Assembly: GCF_000223985.1 (NCBI RefSeq)
Contig: NZ_AFWV01000004.1
Coordinates: 62,001 to 126,000 of the forward strand
DNA: 64,000 nt
Source: Thiocapsa marina 5811
GTDB taxonomy: Bacteria > Pseudomonadota > Gammaproteobacteria > Chromatiales > Chromatiaceae
Reading direction: 5' to 3'
This document shows, piece after piece, positions 61,532-64,000 of the stretch; positions within the stretch are counted from its first letter, which is position 1; the number at the start of each line of letters is the position of its first letter. The notes under the pieces are model-generated. The model made no database searches, had not been told where the DNA came from, and saw nothing but the letters and a program-made list of their open reading frames with translations. Both the position numbers and the translations under genes were made by a program.

Positions 61532-63670
61532 TCAGTCCCGAGCCACATGGGTGATATCGGTGTCGGCTTGCGCCGCGGCGAGTGCGTGATCGTTCTGTGC
61601 CTGGATTGCGGTGATCGTCACCGTATTGACGATGTCGGTCACGGTGCACCCTCGGCTCAGATCGTTGACGGGTTTGTTCAGGCCCTGCAGCACCGGGCCG
61701 ATCGCAACGGCATTGGCGCTGCGCTGCACAGCCTTGTAGGTGTTGTTGCCGGTATTGAGGTCCGGGAAGACGAAGACGGTGGCGCGACCGGCGACCTCGC
61801 TCTCGGGCATCTTCGAGCGGGCGACGCCGATGTCGACCGCCGCGTCGTATTGGATCGGACCTTCCAGCTTGAGATCGGGGCGACGCTCGCGCGCGATCCG
61901 CACCGCCTCGCGCACCCGCTCCACGTCGGCGCCCTTGCCCGAGCTGCCGCTGGAATAGGAGAGCATGGCCACGCGCGGCTCGATTCCGAACGCGGCTGCC
62001 GTCCCGGCCGAGGTGATGGCGATGTCGGCGAGGTCTTCCGAGGTCGGGTTCGGGTTGACCGCGCAGTCGCCGTAGACCAGGACCCGATCGGCGAGACACA
62101 TGAAGAAGACGCTGGAAACGAGCTTCACCCCCGGCTTGGTCTTGATGATCTCGAACGCCGGACGGATGGTGTGCTGAGTTGTGTGCATTGCACCCGAGAC
62201 CATCCCGTCGGCATCACCCGTGTAGACCATCATGGTGCCGAAATAGCTCACGTCCTCCAAGGCGTCGCGCGCCATCTGCTCGGAGATGCACTTGTGCTTG
62301 CGTAACTCGAAATAGGTCTGGGCGTAGCGCTCGCGATCGGGGGCGGTCGTCGGATCGATGATGGGGATTTCGTCCAGCTTGAGCCCGAGCTCGCCGATCC
62401 GCCGGCGGATCTTTTCGGGATCGCCGAGCAGCGTGAGATCCACGACCTGGCGCAGCACGAGGATCTCAGCCGCGCGCAGGATCCGCTCGTCGGTGCCCTC
62501 GGGGAGAACGATGCGCTGACGGCGGGTCTTGGCGCGACGCACCAGCTCGTACTCGAACATGAGCGGCGTGGTGCGGTCGGAGTGTCGCACCGCGATCCGA
62601 GCCCGCAGCTCGTCCACATCCACATGGCCTTCGAAGACGCCGAGGCCGGCCGCGATCTTGCGCTCGTCGCCGGGGAGGATGGTCGCCTCGATGCCGTTGA
62701 CCCGCATGGCCGTGGTGAAGGTGTCGGTCGGTACGCGCAGGATCGAGACCTTGGTCCGGCGCAGCCCCTCGAGCAGACGCTGGACGTTCTCGGCCGGTTG
62801 CAGTCCGCCGGTCAGCAGCAGCCCGGCCACGCGCGGGAAGGACGAGGACACATCGGCCGCAAGACTCGCGAGGATGATGTCGGAGCGATCGCCCGCGGTG
62901 ATGATGAGGCAGCCGTCCTCGATGTAGCTGAGGAAGTCCGGGACCTCCATCGCCGCGATCTTGTAGTTGGAGACGACCTGGTTCATCGCATCGCCGTCGC
63001 CGCAGAGACACTCGCAGTCGAGTGCCTGTCTGATCTCGCCCACCGTCGGCATCCCGAGTGCCGCCTGGCGCGGCAGCACGTAGACGTTCTCTCGCTCGGG
63101 CAAGAGTTTACGGGCGCGGGTCTTGACCGTTTCGACGTACTCCGGGTCGACCCCGTTGATGACGCTCGCGAGGAAGTCCCCGCCGCGATTGCGCATCGAC
63201 TCGTGGGCCATGTAGAGCGCCTCGAGCGCCTCCTCCGGGCTGCGCCCGAAGCCCTTCACCACGACCACGACGTTGCAGCCGAGGTTGTTGGCCAAGTCGG
63301 CGTTGAAGTCGAACTCCAAGGAGGGCACCAGACCGTCGAAGTCGGTCCCGGCACAGACGACGAGATCGCAGCGCTCCTCGAGCATCTTGAATTTGTTCAA
63401 GATCATCTTGAGCAGCTCGTCGTACTGACCGGCCGCGACCAGATGGCTGGCGGTCTCCGCCGTGCAGCCGTACAGCATCTCCGGGGAGAAGGGCAGATCG
63501 TAACGGCTGCGGATGAGGGTGGTCAGATTGTCGTTCTCGACGCCTTTGGAGACGATCGGGCGGAAGAACCCCACCTTCCGATTGATGGCGTAGAGCATCT
63601 CCATGAAGCCCAGAACAACCACGGACTTACCGCTGCCGGAACCGGCACCGGCGATGTAGACGCTTTGCAT
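61532..63670 (-). CDS. pta: Phosphate acetyltransferase, long two-domain form
   Basis: The 712-aa protein has an N-terminal P-loop domain (AGSGSGKSVVVLGF at 7-20), a DRTGG domain (about 200-320), and a C-terminal PTA/PTB catalytic domain (about 380-712: RQRIVLPEGTDERILRAAE, AMLSYSSGSSGKG, VFPDLNTGNNTYKAVQ). This is the long Pta found in enterobacteria. It makes acetyl phosphate from acetyl-CoA, and ackA next to it completes the pathway. ATG 63668-63670 is the family start; 63671-64000 has only two repeat elements. Confidence 0.95.
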   Translation of the reverse strand: MQSVYIAGAGSGSGKSVVVLGFMEMLYAINRKVGFFRPIVSKGVENDNLTTLIRSRYDLPFSPEMLYGCTAETASHLVAAGQYDELLKMILNKFKMLEERCDLVVCAGTDFDGLVPSLEFDFNADLANNLGCNVVVVVKGFGRSPEEALEALYMAHESMRNRGGDFLASVINGVDPEYVETVKTRARKLLPERENVYVLPRQAALGMPTVGEIRQALDCECLCGDGDAMNQVVSNYKIAAMEVPDFLSYIEDGCLIITAGDRSDIILASLAADVSSSFPRVAGLLLTGGLQPAENVQRLLEGLRRTKVSILRVPTDTFTTAMRVNGIEATILPGDERKIAAGLGVFEGHVDVDELRARIAVRHSDRTTPLMFEYELVRRAKTRRQRIVLPEGTDERILRAAEILVLRQVVDLTLLGDPEKIRRRIGELGLKLDEIPIIDPTTAPDRERYAQTYFELRKHKCISEQMARDALEDVSYFGTMMVYTGDADGMVSGAMHTTQHTIRPAFEIIKTKPGVKLVSSVFFMCLADRVLVYGDCAVNPNPTSEDLADIAITSAGTAAAFGIEPRVAMLSYSSGSSGKGADVERVREAVRIARERRPDLKLEGPIQYDAAVDIGVARSKMPESEVAGRATVFVFPDLNTGNNTYKAVQRSANAVAIGPVLQGLNKPVNDLSRGCTVTDIVNTVTITAIQAQNDHALAAAQADTDITHVARD

Positions 63671-63807
63671 GGATCTTCCTCTTGCGCGAAACAGGCTGGA
63701 CGGGGTCGGGCGACCCGATCGAATGATTGGATGCTTCGGCACGACGAACGCCCCGAATGCTGCACTGCGCAAAAATACCAGATAACGCCTACCGGCCGCG
63801 ACCTCGT

Positions 63808-63892
63808 TAAGCCGCGTCCGCGCAACATGTGGATGTTGCGCTCAAGTCCGCACCCTCGAGTGCATCAAATGCGTTTTCCCTGACGCGGCTTA
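63808..63892. repeat. 85-bp terminal-inverted-repeat element (copy 14, AAGCC variant)
   Basis: The ends are TAAGCCGCG and CGCGGCTTA, changed in step. The first of a tandem pair upstream of pta. Confidence 0.9.
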
Positions 63893-63915
63893 AGTCATTA
63901 AGATTTTTATCATCT

Positions 63916-64000
63916 TGAACCGCGTCGACGTGGACGCCTGCCGGTATCCACGAGTCCGACGCAATCTTCGCGCCGTCCATGTCGCGCCGGACGCGGTTCA
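63916..64000. repeat. 85-bp terminal-inverted-repeat element (copy 15, TGAACC variant)
   Basis: The ends are TGAACCGCG and CGCGGTTCA; the window ends at its last base. A 23-bp AT-rich spacer separates it from copy 14. Confidence 0.88.

Overview
This is a GC-rich gammaproteobacterial chromosome segment. Gene style, the LOV/CheBR-PAS/GGDEF-EAL sensory set, the urease, the large chaperone/SNF2 locus and the dense short intergenic repeats together suggest a purple sulfur bacterium (Chromatiaceae-like). That placement is an inference from protein and repeat style, not a phylogenetic result. No rRNA, tRNA, CRISPR array, integrase or intact transposase was seen.

Layout. 1-8.6 kb: Fic protein, PPK2 polyphosphate kinase, an Anbu-type proteasome homologue, a dihydrolipoamide dehydrogenase-like flavoprotein, a small exported protein, a GltS-type symporter and an SLC13 carrier. 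8.8-14.2 kb: accessory/defence block with a Uma2 nuclease, an SF2 helicase-nuclease downstream of an antitoxin and a nonsense-mutated ParE-like toxin, and an AT-richer Mrr nuclease. 14.5-21.3 kb: two outer-membrane proteins (one PldA-like) and an RND efflux pair. 21.6-25.7 kb: second accessory block with an MNT/HEPN pair, Uma2, an unknown 314-aa protein facing the C-terminal relic of a type III restriction subunit, an ADP-ribosylglycohydrolase and a truncated phosphoesterase. 25.7-31.4 kb: AEC carrier, a three-gene TelA-like/DUF6384-like/coiled-coil operon and a BON-LysM protein. 31.8-43.7 kb: a seven-gene same-strand locus of a TPR-like protein, a J-like protein without HPD, a GrpE-like protein, Hsp70, a zinc ribbon, an XPB-N-like partner and a SNF2 ATPase. 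43.9-50 kb: short LOV protein, CheB-CheR-PAS fusion and GGDEF-EAL protein. 50.3-64 kb: histidine phosphatase, PhoU, SPOR protein, argS, ureDABC without ureEFG, an OmpA-like coiled-coil protein, ackA and pta.

The most striking feature of the non-coding DNA is an ~84-bp element with short terminal inverted repeats of the type TAAACCGCG...CGCGGTTTA. There are thirteen well-preserved copies and four decayed ones. Paired changes in the two ends indicate selection for a stem. Six genes take their stop codon from the element end. Four loci carry two elements around a ~23-32 bp AT-rich spacer. Three further repeat families are present: a REP-like double hairpin, a long GTCGAC hairpin, and CGACAA arrays with an inverted arm.

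The best candidate for an undescribed protein system is the chaperone/SNF2 locus, followed by the TelA-like/DUF6384-like/coiled-coil operon and the possible blue-light to c-di-GMP cluster.
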